The notes beneath the pieces are model-generated. The model saw only the letters and a list, made by a program, of their open reading frames with translations. It did no database searches and was not told the origin of the DNA. A stretch of 12,805 bases of DNA, from the NCBI GenBank assembly GCA_934636305.1, contig CAKUAM010000056.1:1-12805 (forward strand). The letters run 5' to 3'. A program made the position numbers and the translations under genes. Source of the DNA: an uncultured Oscillospiraceae bacterium. GTDB lineage: Bacteria > Bacillota > Clostridia > Oscillospirales > Oscillospiraceae. Below, piece by piece: positions 7,746 through 12,805 of this stretch (position 1 is its first letter; each line of letters starts with the position of its first letter).

Positions 7746-7908
7746 AGGCAACACCGCACAATTCGGCAAGAGGCTTCGACGAGAGATTTTGTTCCAAGAT
7801 AAAGTTTGGAAAACGCAGGAATACTGTATGTATTTCAAGTTTTTCAAACTGCAAGATTGGGGCAAAAGATCCGGCGAAGGCCGCAGACGCAATTGTGCGG
7901 TGCTGCCT
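7746..7908. mobile_element. Putative miniature inverted-repeat element (MITE-like)
   Basis: A 163-bp stretch is bounded by inverted repeats of 18 bp: 7746-7763 (AGGCAACACCGCACAATT) and 7891-7908 (AATTGTGCGGTGCTGCCT), one mismatch apart. Inward of these, imperfect similarity continues for about 10-12 more bases (GGCTTCGACG on the left; GGCCTTCGCCG on the right, read inverted). The interior codes for nothing convincing. No clear target-site duplication is visible. It fills the gap between the amidotransferase-like gene and pepF. The alternative is a long-range regulatory hairpin; copies elsewhere in the genome would decide. Confidence 0.45.
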
Positions 7909-7959
7909 GAAGTCTCGATTTGCTTCCGGCGTTTTCAGGCCATCGGCCTGTCCGCACAC

Positions 7960-8652
7960 CTACCGCAGCACCACGTCAAACAGCGCCCGGTTCTGCTCGT
8001 CGGCCTCGGGATGGAACTGGACGCCGAGCATCCGGCCATCATATTCAATGGCCTCAATCGTGCCGTCGTCCGCGCGCCCGCAGACCGTAACAGCGTCTGC
8101 CGGATGCGTGATGCGGTAATTGTGCATGGACGCGCCGTTTAATACCTGTCTGCCCGTCAGGCGCGCAAGCATCGTATCCGGCACAACATGCACCGGGTGC
8201 CAGAACTCCTGCACGCGTCCGCGCAGCAAATGCCCATCCCAGTGGCCATCCACAGGCTCAGTGAACATATAGCGCTCTTTTTTCATCTGCTCAAACAGCG
8301 AAAGCAGACTGTCCGTCCAGCCGCGCACACGCGCCTGCTGCTCGACAAGAAAATAGGTATTCATCATCTGCATGCCCAGACAGATTGCAAGCACAGGCTT
8401 GCCTGTCTTTACCGCGTGCTCCATGGTCTGAAAGTGATACGGAAAAAAGCGGCTGCCGCCACAGAATACAAACGCATCACAAAGCTCCAGACTCGATGCA
8501 ACCGCATACCCGTCGCTGCACATCACGCCGACCGGCGTGCCGCCGTAGTCCGCAATACGCTTGGGATATGCGTTTACAAAAAAATACTGGTCCGCGTACA
8601 GATCGTCCGAGGTAAAGAGCTTTGCCCCAGGCACAATTCCAACGACCGGCAC
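7960..8652 (-). CDS. Gamma-glutamyl-gamma-aminobutyrate hydrolase-like class I glutamine amidotransferase (peptidase C26)
   Basis: A 230-residue cytoplasmic hydrolase of the class I glutamine amidotransferase fold. The nucleophile elbow is AICLGMQMMN with Cys91, and the His/Glu pair is in GVQFHPE (His214, Glu216), completing the triad. The N-terminus PVVGIVPGAKLF and an early CGGSRFFPYHF segment replace the usual GI.P and LPGG..P..Y of PuuD-like enzymes, and NGASMHNYRI stands where NS.HHQ is usual, so the substrate is uncertain. The start is taken as GTG at 8652: AGAAGGGAG lies 8 nt upstream and the family N-terminus begins there. A GTG at 8700 would put the start inside the terminator of the preceding gene, and a GTG at 8661 overlaps the ribosome binding site. 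No clear promoter lies between that terminator and the gene, so read-through from ybaK-TSCPD is likely. Confidence 0.82.
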   Translation of the reverse strand: MPVVGIVPGAKLFTSDDLYADQYFFVNAYPKRIADYGGTPVGVMCSDGYAVASSLELCDAFVFCGGSRFFPYHFQTMEHAVKTGKPVLAICLGMQMMNTYFLVEQQARVRGWTDSLLSLFEQMKKERYMFTEPVDGHWDGHLLRGRVQEFWHPVHVVPDTMLARLTGRQVLNGASMHNYRITHPADAVTVCGRADDGTIEAIEYDGRMLGVQFHPEADEQNRALFDVVLR

Positions 8653-8681
8653 CGTCCACACTCCCTTCTGTTCCTGCTGTG

Positions 8682-8715
8682 AAAACTGGCGCGCAAGCAC
8701 CTCCTGCGCGCCAGT
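8682..8715 (-). terminator. Intrinsic terminator after the TSCPD gene
   Basis: Arms 8685-8695 and 8705-8715 form a perfect 11-bp GC-rich stem (ACTGGCGCGCA) with a 9-nt loop. On the minus strand it is followed by TTTTCAC, with the T-run at 8685-8682. It starts 8 nt past the TSCPD stop. The loop reads GGAGGTGCT in the RNA, which by chance or design exposes a Shine-Dalgarno core and a GTG. Confidence 0.8.
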
Positions 8716-8722
8716 ACGTTCT

Positions 8723-8983
8723 TTACTGCTCGTTCAGCTTTTCCTTGGCCATTTTCAGAGCGCTGGCCAGCTGGTCGGGACAGGAGGTCGGCTTCATGCC
8801 GCAGTGAATCCCGTCGAGTTTTTCAATGACGGTGTCGATATCCATTCCCTCGACCAGCTTCGAAATGCCCTGCAGATTGCCGTTGCAGCCTCCGATAAAT
8901 TCAATGTTTCTGACCTGGTTGTCCTCTACGTCAAACAGGATCTGCTGGGAGCAGGTTCCTCTGGTTCTGTAAGTAAAATGCAT
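8723..8983 (-). CDS. Stand-alone TSCPD domain protein (TIGR03905-like)
   Basis: An 86-residue protein made of one TSCPD domain, the domain also found at the C-terminus of some class II ribonucleotide reductases. The naming motif TSCPDQLA is at about 66-73. Other conserved elements are YRTRGTCSQQILFDVEDNQV near the N-terminus, FIGGCNGNLQGI at about 29-40, and GIHCGMKPTSCPDQLA. Four cysteines at fixed places (TCS, GGC, IHC, SCPD) suggest metal or thiol chemistry, but the biochemical role of stand-alone members is not established. The start is supported by AAAGGAG 6 nt upstream. It lies 13 nt downstream of ybaK in the same direction, and a strong terminator follows it, so the two form a bicistronic unit. 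Confidence 0.88.
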   Translation of the reverse strand: MHFTYRTRGTCSQQILFDVEDNQVRNIEFIGGCNGNLQGISKLVEGMDIDTVIEKLDGIHCGMKPTSCPDQLASALKMAKEKLNEQ

Positions 8984-8996
8984 GGGGTTCTCCTTT

Positions 8997-9467
8997 CTAT
9001 TCTGTCAGATCGCAAAGCGATGCATGGATGTATTCTGTCAGCTTTTCCGGGTTGAGCAGCACCTGGCAGCCGCGGCAGCCGGCAGACACGCCGATCTCAT
9101 CATACAGCTGCGCCGTCTCATCCAGAAATGTCGGGAACTGCTTTTTCATGCCGACCGGACTGCAGCCGCCGCGGATATAGCCGGTCACAGACAGCAGATC
9201 CTTGACATGCAGCAGCTCAATTTTTTTATCCTTTGCCGCCTTCGCGGCCTTTTTGAGATCCAGCTCGCAGCAGACCGGGATGCAAAACACCACATAGCCC
9301 GTGCGCTCGCCTTTCGCCACCAGCGTTTTGAAGATCTGTTCCGGCGGCATGCCGATCCCCTCTGCCGCGTGCATCCCGTTCAGATCGTTTTCGTCAAATG
9401 CATATTCTGCCGTGCGGTACGGGATCTTTGCCGCGTCCAGCAGACGCATTACGTTGGTTTTTGTCAT
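8997..9467 (-). CDS. ybaK: Cys-tRNA(Pro)/Cys-tRNA(Cys) deacylase YbaK/EbsC
   Basis: A 156-residue trans-acting editing enzyme of the YbaK family, which hydrolyses cysteine wrongly attached to tRNA(Pro). The conserved lysine is Lys47 in QIFKTLVAKG, equivalent to the essential lysine of characterised YbaK. The family signature GYIRGGCSPVGMKKQFPTFLDETA spans about 97-119, and VSAGCRGCQVLLNPEKL at 127-143 closes the active-site cleft; the CRGC here makes an extra CXXC where many homologues have other residues. The open frame runs up to 9527, but the start at 9467 is chosen because AAGGTG lies 6 nt upstream and the longer versions would overlap the -10 and -35 boxes of its promoter. It is divergent to a second YbaK-family gene and precedes the TSCPD gene. 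Confidence 0.93.
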   Translation of the reverse strand: MTKTNVMRLLDAAKIPYRTAEYAFDENDLNGMHAAEGIGMPPEQIFKTLVAKGERTGYVVFCIPVCCELDLKKAAKAAKDKKIELLHVKDLLSVTGYIRGGCSPVGMKKQFPTFLDETAQLYDEIGVSAGCRGCQVLLNPEKLTEYIHASLCDLTE

Positions 9468-9498
9468 TGCTTTCACCTTTCTGCATCTTGTGTCTGCC

Positions 9499-9527
9499 AT
9501 TATACAAGATTCCTTTCTATCTTGCAA
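9499..9527 (-). promoter_or_regulatory. Sigma-A promoter of ybaK-TSCPD
   Basis: On the minus strand, -35 TTGCAA (9527-9522) and a perfect -10 TATAAT (9504-9499) are separated by 17 bp. The start is expected near 9492, about 25 nt before the ybaK ATG. The -35 hexamer is palindromic and is shared with the divergent promoter. Confidence 0.85.
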
Positions 9528-9550
9528 GCTGCTTTCCCGCTTGTTATAAT
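9522..9550 (+). promoter_or_regulatory. Sigma-A promoter of the second YbaK-family gene and tepA
   Basis: -35 TTGCAA (9522-9527), a 17-bp spacer ending in TGT (extended -10 TGN) and a perfect -10 TATAAT (9545-9550). The start is expected near 9557. It uses the same six bases as its -35 box as the minus-strand promoter. Confidence 0.87.
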
Positions 9551-9594
9551 ACGCTACATTGATAGTTCAGTGCACCAGAAAAGGAGATCTTCCC

Positions 9595-10074
9595 ATGTCT
9601 ATTGAAAAAGTCCGCGCCTATTTCAAAACGCTCGGCATTGACGGCCGTATCCAGGAGCTTGATGCGTCCAGCGCCACCGTGGAGCTTGCCGCGCAGGCGC
9701 TCGGCGTGGAGGGAAAGCGCATCGCAAAGACGCTTTCCTTCCTGCTTGACAGCAGCTGCATTTTAATTGTTGCAGCCGGCGACGCGCGCATTGACAACGT
9801 CAGATACAAGGCATATTTTGGTCAGAAGGCCAAAATGCTGCCGCATGACGACGTCCCCGCCTACGTTGGCCATGCGGTCGGCGGCGTGTGCCCGTTTGCC
9901 GTCAAGGAGGGCGTAAAGGTCTATCTGGATGCATCGCTGCGCCGGTTTGAGACAGTCTTTCCAGCCTGCGGCAGCAGCAACAGCGCCATCGAGCTGACGC
10001 TGCCGGAGCTGGAGCAGTATGCACACGCCGAAGGCTGGATCGACGTGTGCAAAAACTGGCGCGAGGCAGAATAA
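9595..10074 (+). CDS. YbaK/EbsC family protein, second paralogue (probable aminoacyl-tRNA deacylase)
   Basis: A 159-residue single-domain protein of the YbaK/ProX fold, of a different subtype from the divergent ybaK. The conserved lysine is Lys45 in RIAKTLSFLLD, followed by IVAAGDARIDNVRYK (58-72). The GHAVGGVCPFAVKEGV loop is at about 92-107 and FPACGSSNSAIELTLPELEQY at 122-142. These match a widespread Firmicutes subgroup annotated only as YbaK/EbsC family; aminoacyl-tRNA editing is likely but the amino acid and tRNA are unknown. The ATG at 9595 is chosen over an ATG at 9559 because AAGGAGA lies 8 nt upstream and 9559 would fall at the transcription start. tepA follows after 52 nt without a terminator, so they are probably cotranscribed. 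Confidence 0.9.
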   Translation: MSIEKVRAYFKTLGIDGRIQELDASSATVELAAQALGVEGKRIAKTLSFLLDSSCILIVAAGDARIDNVRYKAYFGQKAKMLPHDDVPAYVGHAVGGVCPFAVKEGVKVYLDASLRRFETVFPACGSSNSAIELTLPELEQYAHAEGWIDVCKNWREAE

Positions 10075-10126
10075 TCCGCCGGCAGGCAGGCCATGCTATA
10101 TCCATCATCACAAGGAGACGATGGAC

Positions 10127-10822
10127 ATGGCAGAAGATACCCAGCAGCAACCCCAGCAGACACAGGCCCAGCAACTGATGGACCTCGGCTCGGCGACGAC
10201 CAGGACCGCGCATGGCTCCATTTATACCCTTACCATCATCGGGCAGATCGAGGGCCATCAGGTGCTGCCGGACAATGTAAAGACCACAAAATATGAGCAC
10301 GTCATTCCCCTGCTCGCCGCCGTGGAGGAAAGCGAGGACATTGACGGGCTTCTGCTGCTTCTCAATACCGTGGGCGGTGATATTGAGGCCGGGCTCGCCA
10401 TCGCGGAGCTGATCGCCGGCATGAAAAAGCCGACGGTTTCGCTTGTGCTTGGCGGCGGACACTCCATCGGCATTCCGCTTGCCGTCTCGGCAAAGAAAAG
10501 CCTCATTGTCCCGACCGCCAGCATGACCGTGCACCCCGTGCGCATGACCGGTCTTGTTGTCGGCGCGCCGCAGACGTACCAGTATTTTAACCGTATTCAG
10601 GATCAGATCGTCAGCTTTGTGACCGGTCACTCCCAGATCTCCCAGCAGCAGTTCCTGCACTATATGATGGCAACAGACGAAATTGCCACGGATGTCGGCA
10701 CCGTGCTCTACGGCGAGCAGGCAGTTTCCTCCGGCCTCATGGACGGGCTTGGGAGTCTGTCTGATGCACTGGCCTTCCTGCATGCACAGATCGACGCAGC
10801 GAAGGCGCAGAAGCAGGCTTGA
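10127..10822 (+). CDS. tepA: ClpP-like serine protease, TepA family (translocation-enhancing protein)
   Basis: A 231-residue protein with the crotonase/ClpP fold. A Gln-rich N-terminal tail (about 5-16) precedes the domain. The nucleophile is probably Ser113 in LVLGGGHSIGIPLAV, and the histidine His136 in ASMTVHPVRMTG, 23 residues later, as in ClpP-type proteases. LLLLLNTVGGDIEAGLAIAELI (75-96) forms the oxyanion-side loop. The sequence following His136 (TGLVVGAPQTYQYFNRIQDQIVSFVTGHS) is specific to TepA rather than ClpP. In Bacillus, TepA (YmfB) was described as aiding degradation of signal peptides and secretion of presecretory proteins. Two in-frame ATGs, 10121 and 10127, are possible; the second is favoured because AAGGAG at 10112-10117 is 9 nt upstream rather than 3. 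No strong terminator is seen after the stop. Confidence 0.88.
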   Translation: MAEDTQQQPQQTQAQQLMDLGSATTRTAHGSIYTLTIIGQIEGHQVLPDNVKTTKYEHVIPLLAAVEESEDIDGLLLLLNTVGGDIEAGLAIAELIAGMKKPTVSLVLGGGHSIGIPLAVSAKKSLIVPTASMTVHPVRMTGLVVGAPQTYQYFNRIQDQIVSFVTGHSQISQQQFLHYMMATDEIATDVGTVLYGEQAVSSGLMDGLGSLSDALAFLHAQIDAAKAQKQA

Positions 10823-10921
10823 CCGTCCCCGTGATTTCCTACAAAGCCATGATGAATTTCTGTAATTTCTTATCGGAATTGCGCATTTTTCAAAGAATCG
10901 CCCATGGAATCCCGCGGGCAA

Positions 10922-10950
10922 TTGACAGCCGCCGGCATGTGTGTTAGAAT
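10922..10950 (+). promoter_or_regulatory. Strong sigma-A promoter for a structured RNA upstream of pyk
   Basis: Consensus -35 TTGACA (10922-10927), a 17-bp spacer ending in TGT (extended -10 TGN) and -10 TAGAAT (10945-10950), one mismatch from TATAAT. This is the most consensus-like promoter in the window. The start should be at 10955-10958, about 270 nt before the pyk ATG. Confidence 0.88.
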
Positions 10951-10956
10951 GCAGAC

Positions 10957-11064
10957 GATACGAGAGGTGGAGTCTGTCATAGGATCTGCCCGCATGGGCA
11001 TCCTATTCGTATCAAAAGCGTGTTTCGGCAGCTTTCAGGCAGAACCTTGCGGTTCTGCCTTTTT
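10957..11064 (+). ncRNA. Structured RNA of about 110 nt, small RNA or pyk leader attenuator, unidentified family
   Basis: It starts just after a near-consensus promoter and ends at a textbook terminator. Outer stem: GATACGA (10957-10963) with TCGTATC (11007-11013), 7 bp. Inside it is a 16-nt one-sided bulge (10964-10979, GAGGTGGAGTCTGTCA), then TAGGAT (10980-10985) with ATCCTA (11000-11005), then GCCC (10988-10991) with GGGC (10996-10999) around a GCAT loop. A 23-nt linker leads to the terminator stem. GGATCTGCC (10982-10990) could alternatively pair with GGCAGAACC (11038-11046, one mismatch), which would open both the inner hairpin and the terminator. It does not match a riboswitch, 6S or SRP RNA consensus that I can recall. 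Confidence 0.6.
11037..11064 (+). terminator. Intrinsic terminator of the structured RNA
   Basis: A perfect 10-bp stem, AGGCAGAACC (11037-11046) with GGTTCTGCCT (11051-11060), closes a TTGC loop and is followed by an uninterrupted T-run to 11064. Confidence 0.88.
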
Positions 11065-11083
11065 CTGTGCTGTCTGTCATTCA

Positions 11084-11135
11084 GATTCCATCCCTGCCCC
11101 GGCAGCGGCCGGACGTGATGGAATCGTTTGTTTTT
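11084..11135 (+). terminator. Second hairpin with T-rich tail before pyk, possible second terminator
   Basis: GATTCCATC (11084-11092) pairs perfectly with GATGGAATC (11117-11125). The enclosed 24 nt are GC-rich and can form a further small stem (CTGC with GCAG). The tail reads GTTTGTTTTTC. The large loop makes it weaker than the terminator just upstream. If it stops transcription, pyk must rely on a promoter downstream of it; only a poor candidate is visible there. Confidence 0.45.
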
Positions 11136-11142
11136 CAAGGTT

Positions 11143-11199
11143 TCATATCATTTTCGATATGATGCAGTTCATTTTAAGAATAGCCCGCGTACAGCGCGG
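11143..11199 (+). promoter_or_regulatory. Two small hairpins in the proximal pyk leader
   Basis: TCATATC (11143-11149) pairs with GATATGA (11156-11162), and CCGCG (11185-11189) pairs with CGCGG (11195-11199). Both are perfect but short. Neither covers the pyk ribosome binding site AAGGA at 11215-11219. Their role is unknown. Confidence 0.35.
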
Positions 11200-11226
11200 C
11201 ACGAGTCAAGAAAGAAGGATATCTGG

Positions 11227-12642
11227 ATGAGAAAAACGAAAATTGTCTGTACCATCGGCCCCGCCAGCAGTGACCCGAGCGTGTTTGCCGACATGTGCCG
11301 CGCGGGCCTGAATGTTGCGCGCGTGAACTTCTCCCACGGCAGCTACGAGGAGCAGCAGCAGAAATTTGACATGATCCGAAAGGTTCGCGCCGAGCTGAAG
11401 CTCCCGATTGCCATCATGCTCGACACCAAGGGCCCGGAGTATCGCATCCGCACCTTCAAGGACAAGAAAATCATGCTTCACGATGGCGACAGCTTCACAT
11501 TTACCACGCGTAAGGTTGAGGGCGACCAGAGTATCGTCAGCGTCAGCTATGCCGGTCTCGCCAAGGAGCTTGTTCCCGGCAATACCATTCTGGTCAACAA
11601 CGGGCTTGTCATTTTTGAGGTTACATCCATCGAAGGCTCCGATATCCACTGTCGTGTTGTGGCCGGCGGTGAGCTGTCCGACTGCAAGAGCATGTCGTTC
11701 CCGCACAAGGTGCTTGACCAGCCGTTCCTCAGTGAGCAGGACAAAAAGGATCTGCTGCTCGGCATCAAAAACAACATCAATTTTGTCGCCGCTTCCTTCG
11801 TTTCGCGCAGGCAGGACGTCGTGGACATGCGCAATTTTCTTGACGCCAATGGCGGCGAAAACATTGAAATCATTGCAAAAATCGAAAATCAGACCGGCAT
11901 TGACAACGTTGAGGAGATTTGCGACGCCTGTTCCGGCATCATGATTGGCCGCGGTGATCTCGGCGTGGAGGTTCCGTTTGCCGAGCTGCCCGCCATCCAG
12001 AAATACCTCATTACCAAGTGCCGGATGCTGGGCAAGCGCGTCATCACAGCAACCGAGATGCTTGAATCCATGATCCACAATCCGCGTCCGACACGGGCGG
12101 AAATTTCTGACGTAGCCAATGCGGTCTACGACGGCACAAGCGCCGTCATGCTCTCCGGCGAATCTGCCGCCGGCAAATATCCGGTCAAAACCGTGCAGAC
12201 TATGTCTGAAATCATTGAAGAAACTGAAAAGCACATCGATTATGAGCCGCTGTTCCGCAATCAGGAGTTCCAGATCACCAACATGGTCGACGCCATCTCC
12301 CACGCGACGTGCTGTATGGCGTGCGATATCCATGCCAGAGCCATTGTCGTGAGCTCCCTGTCCGGTGTGACCGTCCGCATGGTTTCGCGGTTCCGCGTGC
12401 CGGTTGATATTGTGGGCGTTGCCACAAACGAGGACGTGTGGTACCGGCTGGCGCTCTCCTGGGGCGTGTTGCCGATTCTCTGTGAGGAAACGTTCCATTC
12501 CACCGATGTTCTGTTCTATAACGCGCTGCGCGCAGCCAGAGAGGCCATCGAGCTGCAGCCCGGTGACAATATTGTTATGACCGGCGGCACACCGAATGGC
12601 CATTCCGGAAATACAAACCTGATTAAGGTCGAAACAGTGTAA
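11227..12642 (+). CDS. pyk: Pyruvate kinase
   Basis: A 471-residue glycolytic enzyme converting phosphoenolpyruvate and ADP to pyruvate and ATP in the cytoplasm. The N-terminal signature is TKIVCTIGPASS (4-15). The K+ site residues are Asn34 and Ser36 (RVNFSHG) and Asp66-Thr67 (LDTKGPE); Glu71 marks the K+-dependent class. The catalytic lysine is Lys218 in AKIEN, the metal ligands are Glu220 and Asp244 (GRGDLG), and Thr276 is in TATEML. NPRPTRAEISDVANAVYDGTSAVMLSGESA (285-314) is intact. The C-terminal domain has a phosphate-loop-like SSLSGVTVR (376-384), consistent with sugar-phosphate control. The extra PEP-utiliser domain of Bacillus enzymes is absent. Asn124-Asn125 replace the usual Asp-Asp before Gly-Leu. 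The frame is open from 11128, but the ATG at 11227 has AAGGA 7 nt upstream and the conserved N-terminus, so it is the start. Confidence 0.97.
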   Translation: MRKTKIVCTIGPASSDPSVFADMCRAGLNVARVNFSHGSYEEQQQKFDMIRKVRAELKLPIAIMLDTKGPEYRIRTFKDKKIMLHDGDSFTFTTRKVEGDQSIVSVSYAGLAKELVPGNTILVNNGLVIFEVTSIEGSDIHCRVVAGGELSDCKSMSFPHKVLDQPFLSEQDKKDLLLGIKNNINFVAASFVSRRQDVVDMRNFLDANGGENIEIIAKIENQTGIDNVEEICDACSGIMIGRGDLGVEVPFAELPAIQKYLITKCRMLGKRVITATEMLESMIHNPRPTRAEISDVANAVYDGTSAVMLSGESAAGKYPVKTVQTMSEIIEETEKHIDYEPLFRNQEFQITNMVDAISHATCCMACDIHARAIVVSSLSGVTVRMVSRFRVPVDIVGVATNEDVWYRLALSWGVLPILCEETFHSTDVLFYNALRAAREAIELQPGDNIVMTGGTPNGHSGNTNLIKVETV

Positions 12643-12702
12643 CGCATTCCCCCCTGCACCAGATACCGCATGTCGGCAATTCTGCAGCTCTGTAAGGATA
12701 CG

Positions 12703-12734
12703 AAAAAGGCCCTCCCGGCAAACGGGAGGGCCTT
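12703..12734 (-). terminator. Intrinsic terminator for a minus-strand gene beyond the right edge
   Basis: A perfect 12-bp stem, AAGGCCCTCCCG (12706-12717) with CGGGAGGGCCTT (12723-12734), has a 5-nt loop. Only the minus strand has a proper T-tail (TTTTT, 12707-12703); on the plus strand the stem is followed by AGAGAC. It may still slow transcription from pyk, which otherwise has no terminator. Bases 12735-12805 show no gene I can support. Confidence 0.7.
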
Positions 12735-12805
12735 AGAGACTGTCAAAAAACTACGAAAAGAGTTGGAAGACAGAGCAGCAGGGGAAGAGTGAAGGGGGCA
12801 AAGAG

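Noticed and set aside
7716..7959. Short open frames on both strands in the gap before pepF, including the upstream extension of pepF
   Set aside because: They lie inside the inverted-repeat element, lack ribosome binding sites, and the real pepF start has a good one.
9902..10921. Minus-strand open frame of 339 codons antisense to tepA
   Set aside because: It is a shadow of tepA, with high Cys, His and Arg content, no domain, and an end overlapping the other YbaK-family gene.
10823..10921. Possible terminator directly after tepA
   Set aside because: Only short, imperfect inverted repeats and an isolated CCCGCGGG palindrome are present, with no T-run after a stem.
11206..12603. Minus-strand open frame of 465 codons antisense to pyk
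   Set aside because: It lies fully opposite a highly conserved pyruvate kinase and has no start signals or family features.
12735..12805. Possible C-terminal end of a minus-strand protein at the right edge
   Set aside because: A short open stretch ending in a stop exists, but there is too little sequence to support a gene; only the terminator hints at one.
1..12805. CRISPR array, tRNA or rRNA genes, prophage or toxin-antitoxin system
   Set aside because: No regularly spaced repeats, tRNA cloverleaf, rRNA segments or phage or toxin-like genes were seen on either strand.

Overview
The window looks like chromosomal DNA of a moderately GC-rich Gram-positive anaerobe of the class Clostridia, most likely in or near the Oscillospiraceae. 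This is inferred from gene content: AGGAGG-type ribosome binding sites, sigma-A promoters, a lipoprotein-type OppA, a TSCPD protein (TIGR03905-like), two YbaK-family proteins, TepA and a short pyruvate kinase. No 16S or tRNA gene is present to confirm it.

Positions 1-7715, minus strand, form a peptide uptake and degradation block. Read 5' to 3' on that strand it runs: an M3-family oligoendopeptidase (PepF-like), a four-helix membrane protein of unknown function coupled to it by a 1-nt overlap, then a clear promoter followed by oppA, oppB, oppC and the start of oppD, which leaves the window at base 1. OppA imports oligopeptides through OppBC, driven by OppD (and presumably OppF outside the window), and PepF would cut them in the cytoplasm. 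The oppA leader and the oppA-oppB gap both carry tandem perfect hairpins. OppC has an unusual extracytoplasmic insertion of about 220 residues built from roughly threefold repeats, and OppA has an insertion of about 140 residues.

Positions 7716-7959 hold no gene but contain a 163-bp sequence bounded by near-perfect 18-bp inverted repeats, resembling a miniature inverted-repeat element. Positions 7960-9467, minus strand, encode a class I glutamine amidotransferase-like hydrolase, a TSCPD protein and a YbaK-type Cys-tRNA deacylase, with an intrinsic terminator between the last two in transcription order (TSCPD, then hydrolase).

Positions 9468-9594 are a compact divergent control region in which one palindromic -35 hexamer serves two back-to-back promoters with perfect -10 boxes. 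To the right, on the plus strand, it drives a second YbaK/EbsC-family gene followed by a ClpP-like serine protease of the TepA family.

Positions 10823-11226 hold no protein gene. They contain a near-consensus promoter, a structured RNA of about 110 nt ending in a textbook terminator, and a second hairpin with a T-rich tail, all upstream of pyk (pyruvate kinase, 11227-12642). This is the best candidate here for an undescribed element: either a free-standing small RNA or a termination-controlled leader for pyk. The right edge holds a terminator oriented for a minus-strand gene lying outside the window.
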